In this document: positions 6,047 to 6,096 of the stretch, in pieces
How the letters are laid out: every line of letters starts with the position of its first letter
Numbering within the stretch: position 1 is the first letter of the stretch
Assembly: GCA_029256665.1 (NCBI GenBank)
Contig: JAQSXN010000265.1
Span: 1-6,096, forward strand
Source: Paenibacillus sp.
Lineage (GTDB): Bacteria > Bacillota > Bacilli > Paenibacillales > Paenibacillaceae
Direction: 5' to 3'
DNA length: 6,096 nt
The notes under the pieces: generated by a model
The model's input: only the letters and a program-made list of their open reading frames with translations
Database searches by the model: none
What the model was told of the DNA's origin: nothing
Translations under genes and position numbers: made by a program

Positions 6047-6092
6047 TTCCAGCCGCCTGCAACGATACTTTTTAGCGCTACTGCTCCTTTAC
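6047..6092 (-). repeat. Intergenic repeat, copy A (46 bases)
   Basis: This is the compact copy. The part from AAGGAGCAGTAGCG through TATCGTTGCAG is nearly identical to copy B apart from the nine-base insertion, and GGCGGCTGGAA ends both. The starts of the two copies are about 50 bases apart. Copy A ends four bases before the window edge, so further copies may lie outside. It may belong to a dispersed intergenic repeat family; that cannot be tested here. Confidence 0.75.
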
Positions 6093-6096
6093 CTAC

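Noticed and set aside
5887..6075. 62-codon plus-strand open frame at the right edge
   Set aside because: It consists largely of the inverted repeat and the intergenic repeat copies, so it is not a credible gene.
5970..6092. Edge repeats considered as a CRISPR array
   Set aside because: There are only two copies of unequal length with internal insertions and only four bases between them, so there are no spacers.

Overview
The window looks like a chromosomal segment from a spore-forming Gram-positive of the Paenibacillaceae type (Paenibacillus or a close relative). This is an inference from four things: strong GGAGG-type ribosome binding sites, TTG starts, a moderately GC-rich sequence, and a secreted enzyme with three S-layer homology (SLH) domains beside a carbohydrate ABC importer. 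All recognisable genes lie on the minus strand, so the reading order runs from high to low coordinates.

Right edge (about 5786-6096): no gene. It holds two copies of an intergenic repeat that runs towards the window edge, a T/A-flanked inverted repeat, and the promoter region of the operon. That promoter has a perfect TATAAT box with a 14-base site matching the catabolite-responsive element (cre) consensus at 13 of 14 positions, placed over the expected transcription start.

Centre: four genes in one direction. They encode an extracellular sugar-binding lipoprotein (5785-4436), two permeases of the CUT1 (MalF/MalG) type (4036-3131 and 3087-2185), and a secreted three-SLH glycoside hydrolase of family 18 (2024-414). 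A 399-base gap between the binding protein and the first permease contains an intrinsic terminator, which probably lets the binding protein be made in excess over the permeases. No ATPase gene is present, as in many Bacillales sugar importers that share an MsmX-type ATPase. An intrinsic terminator at 296-324 closes the unit. Between it and the hydrolase stop lies a short stretch resembling the 3' end of the second permease gene.

Left edge: a separately promoted, truncated AbrB/MazE/SpoVT-type DNA-binding protein (180 to beyond base 1), possibly an antitoxin.

Taken together, the operon reads as a carbon-catabolite-controlled system. A wall-anchored GH18 enzyme would release oligosaccharides (possibly GlcNAc-containing, from chitin, glycans or peptidoglycan). 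The lipoprotein would capture them and the two permeases import them. The substrate cannot be fixed from sequence alone. I see no clearly new class of system; the most noteworthy points are the gene combination, the cre placement, the duplicated permease tail and the edge repeats.
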